The notes below the pieces were generated by a model, which worked only from the letters and a program-made list of their open reading frames with translations, had not been told where the DNA came from and made no database searches. This document shows positions 42,186 to 49,948 of a stretch of 64,000 nucleotides of DNA, piece by piece. The first letter of the stretch is position 1. Every line of letters starts with the position of its first letter. Both the position numbers and the translations under genes were made by a program. Origin of the DNA: Providencia stuartii (GTDB lineage: Bacteria; Pseudomonadota; Gammaproteobacteria; Enterobacterales; Enterobacteriaceae); assembly GCA_900455155.1 (NCBI GenBank), contig UGUC01000002.1, positions 2,232,001 through 2,296,000 of the forward strand. The letters run 5' to 3'.

Positions 42186-42535
42186 TTAACAGCCTATCAT
42201 CTCACCAGTATTTGTTATTGTGCACGTATTCCCTTCGCTATCAGATGTATGGCATCCAGAGCTGTCACACCAACTTTTTATCGAGTATTCATTGCCTTCA
42301 CTATCAACTGGAAAAGACTTCAGATGAACCATCCGCATAGTCTCTTGAGCCAGATGTTATTGAATATGAGTTACCGTCAGTATCATACGATTCAATAATA
42401 TTATCGCCTTGTGCATTAGTACTCGATCTTGGTACATGCTTGATAGGTACTATCACCTATACACTCCTCTGCCATTGCCGCTGTTGATATAAATGCCACA
42501 ATAAGCGTATAGATTGTTTTATTTAGCAGCTTCAT
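42186..42535 (-). CDS. Small exported Cys protein with DGNSYS-like repeats (two frame breaks)
   Basis: Signal peptide LLNKTIYTLIVAFISTAAMA, mature start EECIGDSTYQACT. The frame breaks at 42429-42430 and at A-run 42312-42315; removing one base at each gives about 115 residues. The mature part repeats the motif (DTDGNSYS, DSEGNEYS, DSEGNTCT) with CDSSGC between and ends GEMIGC. Enterobacterial secreted proteins of this kind (ECxGSxxxxxCTDxxGNSY) are known but unassigned. First gene of a two-gene unit with 41863-42185. Confidence 0.5.
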
Positions 42536-42688
42536 CCTGCCTCACCGATTAATTTTATTATTTAAAGGAATTGCACTGTTTTAATAAACTAGAAATCTCA
42601 ATAAATATAATCTAATTATTAATCTTAAAATAGCGAAAAAAGAAACCTGTGCAGCTTATTGGAAAGCACACAGGATAATCATTTATCA

Positions 42689-42956
42689 TTTTTAGGCTAC
42701 CTATACGGCAGTACACAGGCTGTATCGAGAAGTTATAACAATTTTTAATTTCTAAGCTGCCTATACGGCAGTACACTGTTAAGTAATGTTGATATCGATG
42801 ACGTGAAATTTCTAAGCTGCCTATACGGCAGTACACCGAAGATGGTGCATGGAAAGGAGAATGGAAAGTTTCTAAGCTGCCTATACGGCAGTACACTTGG
42901 CTATCGCGGCTCTCAGCCAGTCCACATCTTTCTAAGCTGCCTATACGGCAGTACAC
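42689..42956 (-). CRISPR. Type I-F-like CRISPR array, five repeats, four 32-base spacers
   Basis: Repeats of 28 bases at 42689, 42749, 42809, 42869 and 42929 (each to +27); spacers are all exactly 32 bases (42717-42748, 42777-42808, 42837-42868, 42897-42928). On minus the unit begins GTGTACTGCCGTATAGGCAG and ends CTTAGAAA, close to the I-F consensus GTTCACTGCCGTACAGGCAG...CTTAGAAA, with the palindrome CTGCC/GGCAG. The repeat at 42689 has three differences, marking it as the old, leader-distal end. The leader and transcription start therefore lie above 42956, in AT-rich DNA, and transcription is on minus. No cas gene is in the window. Confidence 0.95.
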
Positions 42957-43090
42957 TATAAACTATCAGGAAAAAACCTTCGTGCAACAATAAATTATGG
43001 CTAATTTGTGCAAAATACCTTATTTTTTAGAGGGTATCATAACACTTTGTTTTTAAACAGAATAAAATTTCAATAAAAATAGAAGGTAAA
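42957..43090 (-). promoter_or_regulatory. Probable CRISPR leader
   Basis: AT-rich sequence immediately next to the intact-repeat end of the array, on the side expected for a minus-strand leader. No specific promoter box assigned. Confidence 0.5.
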
Positions 43091-43094
43091 ATAA

Positions 43095-43202
43095 GATAAC
43101 TATCACGCATCTTCCCCCCTTCTTACATCAAAAGAGATAGAAAGAGCCTTATTAGAAGCTACGGATAAAACAATCTCTTCAAAAGTAACAGTGACATTTT
43201 AA
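43095..43202 (+). pseudogene. Possible 3' remnant of an unknown gene
   Basis: A 35-codon open stretch after a stop reads NYHASSPLLTSKEIERALLE then ATDKTISSKVTVTF and a stop, followed 26 bases later by a strong hairpin. It looks like the protein-coding tail of a gene cut off by the CRISPR leader region. No family recognised; chance is possible. Confidence 0.25.
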
Positions 43203-43228
43203 CCTTCGCTTGATTAATCAACTTATTA

Positions 43229-43272
43229 CAATAAGGGCCATTTTAATGTATCTATTAAAATGGCCCTTATTG
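43229..43272. terminator. Large perfect hairpin, probable bidirectional terminator
   Basis: 19-bp perfect repeat (43229-43247 and 43254-43272) around GTATCT; the arm reads CAATAAGGGCCATTTTAAT. Both sides are A/T-rich. It may end the ars transcript (minus) and whatever is transcribed from the left. Confidence 0.65.
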
Positions 43273-43335
43273 TTAACTCATTCAACGTATAAACTTACTC
43301 AGTAATTTCATTCCGTTTTACCGATTTTAAAGGTT

Positions 43336-43452
43336 ATGGATTGGTTTTGTGTACCGTGCCATGACGACTTTACAAATAATCAAAAATACTGCCCTACTTG
43401 CCATAAGGGCATTTGGTCTATTCCAACAAAGAATGTCGCTGATAAACATTAA
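43336..43452 (+). CDS. Possible tiny zinc-ribbon protein, 38 residues
   Basis: MDWFCVPCHDDFTNNQKYCP then TCHKGIWSIPTKNVADKH. Two CxxC pairs (CVPC, CPTC) 11 residues apart, each followed by His, form a classic zinc-ribbon pattern that is unlikely by chance in so short a frame. AAAGG lies only 2 bases from ATG, closer than ideal. Lies between the array and arsC, convergent with arsC. Confidence 0.45.
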   Translation: MDWFCVPCHDDFTNNQKYCPTCHKGIWSIPTKNVADKH

Positions 43453-43479
43453 CCTACAACAATGATTTCAAAGCATCAT

Positions 43480-43905
43480 TTACTTTATTCTGCACCCTTG
43501 TTTATCAACGACAACTTCACCATCTTCTTTGACAAATTCATTTTGTTGCCGATTAGGTAATATATCTAACACGACTTCAGAAGGACGACACAACTTTACG
43601 CCTAGCGGAGTGACGACAATCGGCCTATTAATTAGTATCGGGTACTGCAACATAAAATCAATGAGTTGGTCATCTGTATGGCTATCTTGTTCTAAATTTA
43701 ATTGTTCATAGGGTTCGACATTTTTTCGTAATAACGCCCTTACCGTGATTTTCATATCGGCAATAAGTTTTACTAACACATCTCTAGTGGGTGGTGTTTC
43801 TAGATAATGAATAATCGCCGGCTCAATACCACTATTGCGGATCATTGCAAGGGTATTGCGTGAAGTGCCACAATTTGGGTTGTGGTAGATGGTGATCTCA
43901 TTCAT
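43480..43905 (-). CDS. arsC: Arsenate reductase, glutaredoxin-dependent
   Basis: Reduces arsenate to arsenite with glutathione/glutaredoxin so that ArsB can export it. Active Cys12 in IYHNPNCGTSRNTLAMI; arginine pocket residues in VRALLRKNVEPYEQL, and INRPIVVTPLGVKLCRPSE. 141 residues, as in plasmid R773 ArsC. Last gene of arsRDABC, 10 bases after arsB. Intact. Confidence 0.96.
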   Translation of the reverse strand: MNEITIYHNPNCGTSRNTLAMIRNSGIEPAIIHYLETPPTRDVLVKLIADMKITVRALLRKNVEPYEQLNLEQDSHTDDQLIDFMLQYPILINRPIVVTPLGVKLCRPSEVVLDILPNRQQNEFVKEDGEVVVDKQGCRIK

Positions 43906-43915
43906 TGGGTTACCC

Positions 43916-45205
43916 TTAATTTAACAGTGAAAGTCGAAGCACTAAAGCAACGAGTGTGACAATGAGCACAGGGATCGTCATGATAATCCCTGTTTTGAAA
44001 TAATATCCCCATGTAATGGTCATGTTCTTTTGTGATAACACATGTAACCACAACAATGTTGCTAAGCTACCAATTGGTGTAATTTTTGGCCCCAAATCTG
44101 CGCCAATTACATTGGCATAAACCATTGCTTGCTGAATTACCCCTGACGCTTCACTCCCTTCAATGGATAGAGCACCAATTAATACCGTTGGCATGTTATT
44201 CATTATGGATGATAAAAATGCGGTAATAAATCCAGTTCCCAGAGTTGCTACCCATAACCCTTTATCGGCAAGGTAATTGAGCGTTTCAGAAAGATAATCG
44301 GTTAACCCTGCATTTCTTAAGCCATAAACCACCAAGTACATACCTAAAGAGAAAATGACGATTTGCCACGGTGCACCACGTAAGACTTTTTTGGTATTAA
44401 TCGTATGGCCTCTGGCTGCAATCACCCAAAGAATTAAGGCGCCAATTGCAGCAATAGCGCTAACAGGAATACCTAATGGTTCTAAGACAAAGAAACCGAT
44501 GAGCAACAGCACCAATACAAGCCAACCTGCTTTAAACGTTGTCATGTCCTTAATGGCTAAAGCAGGCTCACTCAATTTAGTCATATCATATTGCTTAGGA
44601 ATATCTTTACGGAAAAACCAATGCAGCATCACTAACGTTGCAATAATCGCCGCGATATCCACTGGCACCATAATTGAGGCATATTCAGTAAATCCAATAT
44701 TAAAGAAGTCCGCAGAAACAATATTCACGAGGTTTGAAACGATAAGCGGTAAGCTCGCTGTATCTGCAATAAAACCCGCCGCCATGACAAACGCTAACGT
44801 CGTGCCTTTGTTGAAACCAAGTGCAAGTAACATCGCAATCACAATGGGCGTTAATATCAATGCCGCACCATCATTGGCAAATAAGGCTGCAACAGTTGCA
44901 CCAAGCAATACGATATAACTGAATAACAGCCTTCCTTTACCACCGCCCCACTTGGCAACATGTAATGCCGCCCATTCAAAGAAACCACTTTCATCTAAAA
45001 GTAGGCTAATAATAATCACTGCAACAAATGTCGCGGTGGCATTCCAAACAATGTTCCAAACAATCGGAATGTCTTGAAAACTGATCACACCAAAGATCAG
45101 TGCTAATACAGCCCCTACTGTAGCACTCCAGCCAATACCCAACCCTTTGGGCTGCCATATAACAAACGTAATCGTTAGAACAAAAATTAATGCGGCAATA
45201 AACAT
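43916..45205 (-). CDS. arsB: Arsenite efflux membrane pump ArsB
   Basis: A 429-residue, 12-segment inner-membrane antiporter that expels arsenite and antimonite. Works alone or driven by ArsA. Family segments: [77 protein letters not shown] and [20 protein letters not shown]. Full length, intact, same length as R773 ArsB. Confidence 0.96.
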   Translation of the reverse strand: MFIAALIFVLTITFVIWQPKGLGIGWSATVGAVLALIFGVISFQDIPIVWNIVWNATATFVAVIIISLLLDESGFFEWAALHVAKWGGGKGRLLFSYIVLLGATVAALFANDGAALILTPIVIAMLLALGFNKGTTLAFVMAAGFIADTASLPLIVSNLVNIVSADFFNIGFTEYASIMVPVDIAAIIATLVMLHWFFRKDIPKQYDMTKLSEPALAIKDMTTFKAGWLVLVLLLIGFFVLEPLGIPVSAIAAIGALILWVIAARGHTINTKKVLRGAPWQIVIFSLGMYLVVYGLRNAGLTDYLSETLNYLADKGLWVATLGTGFITAFLSSIMNNMPTVLIGALSIEGSEASGVIQQAMVYANVIGADLGPKITPIGSLATLLWLHVLSQKNMTITWGYYFKTGIIMTIPVLIVTLVALVLRLSLLN

Positions 45206-45260
45206 AACAACCTCGTTTAAAAAGTGCTTTCGTGCACCTTTTATTTTCTAAAAATAAAAC

Positions 45261-47012
45261 TTATTCTGCGAGCTGACTTAATGCGGATATCCCCACAGGC
45301 TCAGTCTCAAGTAAAGGAACGATAGCAACACGTTTTGCTAACGTTGATGCCACCTTTTCAATCTGAACGACTTCCTGCTCTGCCCTTGAAAGTAACAATG
45401 GTGAGGTAGTTTCCGTGATAGATAGGCTATTATTAATTACCCACGCCCACGGATGTATATCTGCCCGTATTAAGTCATTCTGTAAGTTTTCCGCCTCAAG
45501 CACAGGCGTTGTTTCAGCGAGTGTCGTAATAATGACTTTGGTGCGCTCAGGATCTTGTAATTGCATCATAGGGGTCAAAAAGTGGCCTTTTTTGCCCATT
45601 TTCTTAGCAATTTCTTTATGATATGCCCCTGTTGCATCAAGAAGTAATAATGTATGTCCAGTCGGTGCAGTATCCATGACGACAAAACGTTTCCCTGCGT
45701 CTCTAATGATGCGAGAAAAGGCCTGAAACACAGCAATTTCTTCAGTACATGGAGAGCGCAAATCTTCCTCAAGTAATGCACGCCCCTCTGCATCTAAATC
45801 TTTCCCTTTTGTTTCTAAGACATAATTACGATAGCGTTCAGTTTCGGCGATGGGATCAATTCGGCTAACTTGAAGATTGGGTAAAACACCATCAAGTGTT
45901 GATTCAACATGAGCAGCAGGATCTGATGTAGTCAGATGCACATCAAGCCCTTTTTCTGCCAATTTAACCGCTATTGATGCTGCAATCGTTGTTTTCCCAA
46001 CACCGCCTTTGCCCATTAACATAATCAGCCCATGTTGTTGCTGAGATATTTCCCCAACCAGTTCTGACAAGGAGGGTAAAGAAATAGGTTGTTTTGTCGG
46101 AGTAATGGTTGAAAATTGTGGCATGTCATTCGATAACAACTGCTTCAATGCATCGACACCAACCATATTGATATTTTGTAAATAAAGAATATCAATGGGT
46201 AACGAACGCAATGCCTCAGGCAGAGACTTTAATGCGGCTTGCTCTCGAGAGTAGAGTGCATGGGATAACTTATCATTTTCAGTCATCGCCGTTTCCGGGA
46301 AAACACCATTTATAATCAATTGTTGATTTTTGATACCCAGAGAAGACAATTCACTATAGGTCCTCGCAACCTCCCTCAAAGCGGCTGACTGAGGACGTGC
46401 AACCAATACTAACCTTGTTAGTGAGTTATCACTCAACGCTTGTACTGCCATGCTGTACTGCTCACGTTGTTTTTCAAGGCCAGACATTGGACCTAAACAT
46501 GTCGCACCGTCAGGATTGTCACTAATAAAATCACTCCACGCGCTCGGGAGTTGTAATAAACGGATGGTATGCCCCGTAGGTGCGGTATCAAAAATGATAT
46601 GGTCAAATTGGCGGGTAATTTCGGTATTGGTTAACAATCCAGTAAATTCATCGAAAGCCGCAATCTCTGTGGTACAGGCGCCTGATAGCTGCTCCGTAAT
46701 GCTTTGAATTACCGCTTCAGGTAAATTTTCTTTGATTGGATTAATAATTTTATTTCGATATTCTTCGGCAGCAGCTTGAGGGTCTATTTCAATGGCAAAT
46801 AGGTTTGGAACCAATGTTATTGGCTGAATATTGTTGCCAATCGATTGAGAAAATACCTGCCCAACATTAGAAGCCGGATCCGTACTCACCAGTAAGACTT
46901 TTTTCCCTTCCTCTGCCAACTTGATTGCTGTCGCACAGGAAATAGAGGTTTTACCCACCCCCCCTTTTCCAGTGAAAAATAAATAATTAGGTGTGCTGTC
47001 TAAAAAATTCAT
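45261..47012 (-). CDS. arsA: Arsenite-stimulated ATPase ArsA
   Basis: A 583-residue ATPase with two homologous halves, each with a P-loop: FFTGKGGVGKTSISCATA near residue 13 and LMGKGGVGKTTIAASIA near 325, and DTAPTGHT signature loops in both halves. Arsenite-binding cysteines occur in SGACTTEIAAFDEFTG, GATCLGPMSG and RSPCTEEIAVFQ. It energises ArsB. ATG 47012 (MNFLDSTPNYLFF) fits the family; the frame is open to 47081, overlapping arsD. Intact. Confidence 0.96.
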   Translation of the reverse strand: MNFLDSTPNYLFFTGKGGVGKTSISCATAIKLAEEGKKVLLVSTDPASNVGQVFSQSIGNNIQPITLVPNLFAIEIDPQAAAEEYRNKIINPIKENLPEAVIQSITEQLSGACTTEIAAFDEFTGLLTNTEITRQFDHIIFDTAPTGHTIRLLQLPSAWSDFISDNPDGATCLGPMSGLEKQREQYSMAVQALSDNSLTRLVLVARPQSAALREVARTYSELSSLGIKNQQLIINGVFPETAMTENDKLSHALYSREQAALKSLPEALRSLPIDILYLQNINMVGVDALKQLLSNDMPQFSTITPTKQPISLPSLSELVGEISQQQHGLIMLMGKGGVGKTTIAASIAVKLAEKGLDVHLTTSDPAAHVESTLDGVLPNLQVSRIDPIAETERYRNYVLETKGKDLDAEGRALLEEDLRSPCTEEIAVFQAFSRIIRDAGKRFVVMDTAPTGHTLLLLDATGAYHKEIAKKMGKKGHFLTPMMQLQDPERTKVIITTLAETTPVLEAENLQNDLIRADIHPWAWVINNSLSITETTSPLLLSRAEQEVVQIEKVASTLAKRVAIVPLLETEPVGISALSQLAE

Positions 47013-47025
47013 TTTATCGCCCCTG

Positions 47026-47391
47026 TTAACAACATGTTTTGTCATTACCGCAACACGACTTAACTGTCTCCACCTTCTCAATATTCAGGCGAATACCAAA
47101 CCATCTTGCTAGCTCATGACGTTTAGGGTATCGACCTGTCAGCACAATCTCACCATCAAGAATAAAGAGTGGGAGTGATTCGGCGCCAGCGGTTTCCAGA
47201 AATGTTTTTACTTTTATGTTGTTAACAAATGCCATAGGCTCTTGCGCTAAATTAAAACGCTTTACATTCGCTCCTTGTTTTTTTAACCAATCTGCATCTG
47301 TTGCAAAGTCCACTAATGCTTGATCAACTTCTGTTCCACAAACGCCAGTGCTACAGCATAACGCGGGATCAAATACTTCGAGTTTTTTCAT
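47026..47391 (-). CDS. arsD: Arsenic metallochaperone ArsD
   Basis: Delivers arsenite to ArsA and weakly represses the operon. Conserved Cys12, Cys13 and Cys18 in DPALCCSTGVCG, plus C-terminal vicinal pairs (SCCGNDKTCC). 121 residues, R773 ArsD size. Between arsR and arsA, 13 bases before arsA. Confidence 0.95.
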   Translation of the reverse strand: MKKLEVFDPALCCSTGVCGTEVDQALVDFATDADWLKKQGANVKRFNLAQEPMAFVNNIKVKTFLETAGAESLPLFILDGEIVLTGRYPKRHELARWFGIRLNIEKVETVKSCCGNDKTCC

Positions 47392-47438
47392 GTCTCAACC
47401 TTATATATGATTTTTCGAATATGTTAATTTAAAAAATT

Positions 47439-47774
47439 TTATATAGAACAGCGATTAGCAGATTCTTTTTTCTCTAAGCTTTTGAGTAAATCTGCGACTC
47501 TATTTTTCTCTGTGGCATAGGTGACATCAATGATACTTTTTACCCACGGTAGTAATGCCGGAGATAGCCGATAATGAACCCATTTCCCATGTTTTGAATC
47601 GAGTAGAAGACCCGCCTCTCTAAGCATTGCTAGATGTCGAGAGGTCTTCGGTTGCGATAAATTTAAGGCCGTATAGATATCACAGACACATAGCTCACCG
47701 GATGCTTTCAAAAGCAGCACGATATCGAGCCTTGTTTGGTCGCCTAAAATTTTAAACAGTTGTAATGGTTCCAT
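47439..47774 (-). CDS. arsR: Arsenical-responsive repressor ArsR
   Basis: SmtB/ArsR-family winged-helix repressor that leaves DNA when it binds As(III). The inducer motif ELCVCDIYTALNLSQPKTSR carries Cys30 and Cys32 on the recognition helix region; GKWVHYRLSPALLPW forms the wing. 111 residues. First gene of the operon; ends with SANRCSI. Confidence 0.95.
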   Translation of the reverse strand: MEPLQLFKILGDQTRLDIVLLLKASGELCVCDIYTALNLSQPKTSRHLAMLREAGLLLDSKHGKWVHYRLSPALLPWVKSIIDVTYATEKNRVADLLKSLEKKESANRCSI

Positions 47775-47812
47775 ATGTACCTCTTTAGCCTTTTCTTTAA
47801 ATTATACCTAAA

Positions 47813-47840
47813 AAACATATACGTCAAATCGAATATGTTT
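47813..47840. promoter_or_regulatory. Candidate ArsR operator
   Basis: Inverted repeat AAACATAT-(12 bases)-ATATGTTT, 39 bases upstream of the arsR start, where an autorepressor site is expected. A similar half (GAATATGTTA) recurs in the arsR-arsD gap. Confidence 0.55.
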
Positions 47841-47939
47841 TATTTATAAACCATTTGTTCCTTTTTGTAACTAGTTGATAGAAAAGGTAAGAATCAATGA
47901 TGATAATACCACGCTAACTCTCTAGCTTGGCTCAACGAT

Positions 47940-48056
47940 TCAAATAAATAAGCAAATCAAAAAATTACGACAAAACGAACCATTAAAACGCTCGATAAAG
48001 CCATTTTGCTGTAGCTTATCGGGTTGAATATGGCATAACGCTATCTGATTATTTTC
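47940..48056 (-). mobile_element. Relic of an IS3-family transposase (OrfB end)
   Basis: A 38-codon stretch on minus reads ENNQIALCHIQPDKLQQNGF then IERFNGSFCRNFL and ends at a stop. This is the C-terminal DDE signature of IS3-group transposases (IQPGKPQQNGxIERFNGSFR), including the catalytic Glu in FIERFNG. Nothing else of the element remains and no inverted repeats were found. It sits between arsRDABC and tRNA-Arg, marking an old insertion or exchange point. Confidence 0.75.
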
Positions 48057-48090
48057 ACAGTAATTAAATTAATTCACTGAATTTTAGGCA

Positions 48091-48114
48091 TAAAAAAAGA
48101 CATCAGTTGATGTC
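48091..48114 (-). terminator. Terminator of tRNA-Arg
   Basis: On minus: GACATCA-AC-TGATGTC then TTTTTTTA. Starts 15 bases after the tRNA CCA end. Confidence 0.8.
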
Positions 48115-48128
48115 CATTGACTTCGAAA

Positions 48129-48206
48129 TGGTACGCCCTACAGGGTTCGAACCTGTGACCTACGGCTTAAGAAGGCCGTTGCTCTATCCAGCTGAGCTAA
48201 GGGCGC
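48129..48206 (-). tRNA. argU: tRNA-Arg, argU-like (UCU); anticodon loop one base too long as given
   Basis: On minus the gene begins GCGCCCTTAGCTCAGCTGGA and ends in an encoded CCA. Acceptor GCGCCCT pairs with AGGGCGT (one G-U); T-arm CAGGTTCGAACCCTG is regular. It matches E. coli argU nearly throughout. The anticodon stem ACGGC/GCCGT encloses CTTCTTAA, 8 bases, where argU has CTTCTAA, 7 bases. The extra T (48166-48169) is probably one more sequencing error. The neighbourhood with folD is as in E. coli. Confidence 0.93.
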
Positions 48207-48395
48207 ATAAGAGAAATGCGGCAACCTATACGGTTGATGGCGTTGAATTATACGGTTGCTACGCGCTGAGTCAATGGCTTTTCTCTACTAAAATAAACTA
48301 TCTGCTCATTTTATGTTACAGATTGAACTGACATTGGCGCTAACTTCTGACAAAATAGGCACATCCCCAAGTCTCATATATGGATTAAGTCACAG

Positions 48396-49254
48396 ATGTT
48401 AGCAAAAATTATTGATGGGAAAACGATTGCGCAGACAATTCGGCAGGAAGTTGCCCAAAAAGTCCAACAACGTATAGAACAGGGCAAACGCGCACCAGGC
48501 CTTGCTGTTATCTTAGTCGGTGCAAACCCGGCTTCACAAATTTATGTCGGCAGCAAACGCCGTGCATGTGAAGAAGTGGGTTTCCTATCTCGCTCTTATG
48601 ATTTGCCTGATACAACAACTGAAGCAGAGCTTCTAAAACTGATCGATGATTTAAACCAAGATACTGAAATCGATGGTATCTTAGTTCAGTTACCTCTGCC
48701 GGCGGGCATCGATAACGTTAAAGTTATTGAGCGCATTCACCCAGATAAAGACGTTTGATGGGTTTCACCCGTATAATGTCGGCCGTTTATGCCAACGCGC
48801 ACCACGTCTACGCCCATGCACACCAAGAGGGATTGTTACCCTGCTCGACCGCTACGGTATTAACACCTATGGGCTAAATGCCGTTATCATTGGTGCATCT
48901 AATATTGTTGGTCGCCCTATGAGCTTGGAGCTGCTACTTGCTGGCTGTACAACCACCGTGACTCACCGTTTTACAAAAGATCTTGAGCAACACGTTCGCA
49001 ATGCCGATCTTTTAGTTGTTGCAGTAGGAAAACCGAATTTTATTCCGGGTGAATGGGTTAAACCGGGTGCTATCGTGATTGATGTTGGCATCAACCGCCT
49101 TGAAAATGGTAAAGTCACCGGTGATGTAGACTTTGATGAGGCCTCCAAATATGCCTCTTGGATCACCCCTGTACCAGGTGGTGTTGGCCCGATGACGGTA
49201 GCCACACTGATCCAAAATACATTGCAAGCGTGCGAAGAGTATCACGATATTTAA
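48396..49254 (+). CDS. folD: FolD methylenetetrahydrofolate dehydrogenase/cyclohydrolase (one frame break)
   Basis: Bifunctional one-carbon enzyme, essential in E. coli. N-terminal part has the catalytic lysine region [17 protein letters not shown] and [14 protein letters not shown]; the C-terminal NADP fold has [20 protein letters not shown] and ends [19 protein letters not shown]. The frame breaks in GTTTG at 48755-48757; removing one T restores [20 protein letters not shown]. Rebuilt 285 residues against 288 in E. coli. Because the gene is essential, the break is best read as an error. ybcJ follows 17 bases on. Confidence 0.95.
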
Positions 49255-49271
49255 TGAAATCAGGAGCTGTC

Positions 49272-49484
49272 ATGGATATTTTCAGGCTTGAAGGCCACCC
49301 ACACATAGAACTGTGTGATTTGCTCAAAATAGAAGGATGGGCAGAAAGCGGGGCAATGGCTAAGGCCATGATCGCTGAAGGCTTAGTGCAAGTTGATGGC
49401 GTAATAGAAACTCGCAAGCGTTGCAAAATCGCGGCAGGAAAAGTAGTTTCTATGGGCGACCAAAAAATCAAAGTTCAAGACTAA
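49272..49484 (+). CDS. ybcJ: YbcJ, S4-like RNA-binding protein
   Basis: A 70-residue S4-fold protein, matching E. coli YbcJ: HPHIELCDLLKIEGWAESGA, then KAMIAEGLVQVDGVIETRKR and CKIAAGKVVS. It binds RNA; its target is not known. ATG 49272 has AGGAG upstream and follows folD as in E. coli. Confidence 0.92.
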   Translation: MDIFRLEGHPHIELCDLLKIEGWAESGAMAKAMIAEGLVQVDGVIETRKRCKIAAGKVVSMGDQKIKVQD

Positions 49485-49494
49485 ATACCAACAA

Positions 49495-49526
49495 GTAAGC
49501 TGATGTGCAGATCAGCTTACTTTTAC
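49495..49526 (+). terminator. Terminator after folD-ybcJ
   Basis: Perfect 10-bp repeat GTAAGCTGAT / ATCAGCTTAC (49495-49504, 49511-49520), loop GTGCAG, then TTTT. 11 bases after the ybcJ stop. Confidence 0.85.
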
Positions 49527-49910
49527 CGCCATTTTCTCTATTAACATACTTTTCTCTCTCACTTACCACCGAGTCGGCTCATCTCAATCTCATCTTAAAA
49601 TGAAGGCGAGTAAGCTATACCCCACCAACGAGCTATAACTGAATAACTTATCTGTGACCGACATCCGAATTAGGAGAAATATTTGCACTCTATTCCAATA
49701 AACTATTCTTCCTAAACTAGATGATTAATTTAAGAAATTAATAGCCCAAGAATTATTTAGTCTCGAAATGTGATAATAACCGCCTATACCTATATTGCCT
49801 TTCTGCTGCACTGTGTGCCATTATCGAAAAGCAAGTTTGTAAGAGGTGCAACAACCACACCTAATAGCAACTCCTACTTGATTATGATAACAATTAATAT
49901 ACTTCTGTTT
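49527..49910. other. Intergenic, nothing recognised
   Basis: About 380 AT-rich bases between ybcJ and the fimbrial operon end. No conserved gene; frames on plus are broken by several stops. Confidence 0.4.
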
Positions 49911-49936
49911 TCCCCCTTCAATGGGGGACTTTTTTA
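49911..49936 (+). terminator. Orphan terminator before the fimbrial operon end
   Basis: CCCCC-TTCAAT-GGGGG then AC and six T on plus. On minus the tail is AAAAC, so it does not obviously serve the fimbrial operon. No plus-strand gene ends just before it. Confidence 0.6.
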
Positions 49937-49948
49937 TCTTACTTATTT

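Noticed and set aside
42612..42956. A 114-codon minus-strand frame with repeated YCRIGSLE
   Set aside because: It is the translation of the CRISPR repeats, which are 28 plus 32 = 60 bases and so stay in frame. Not a protein gene.
36089..48206. Direct repeat of the tRNA-Arg 3' end as an island attachment site
   Set aside because: I scanned leftwards for GGTTCGAA and neighbouring bases and found no second copy, and no integrase gene.
48107..48331. A 74-codon plus-strand frame
   Set aside because: It lies across the antisense of tRNA-Arg and its terminator; no ribosome site or homology.
49608..49740. Plus-strand stretch beginning MKASKLYPTNEL as a transposase OrfA relic
   Set aside because: Several in-frame stops and no diagnostic motif.
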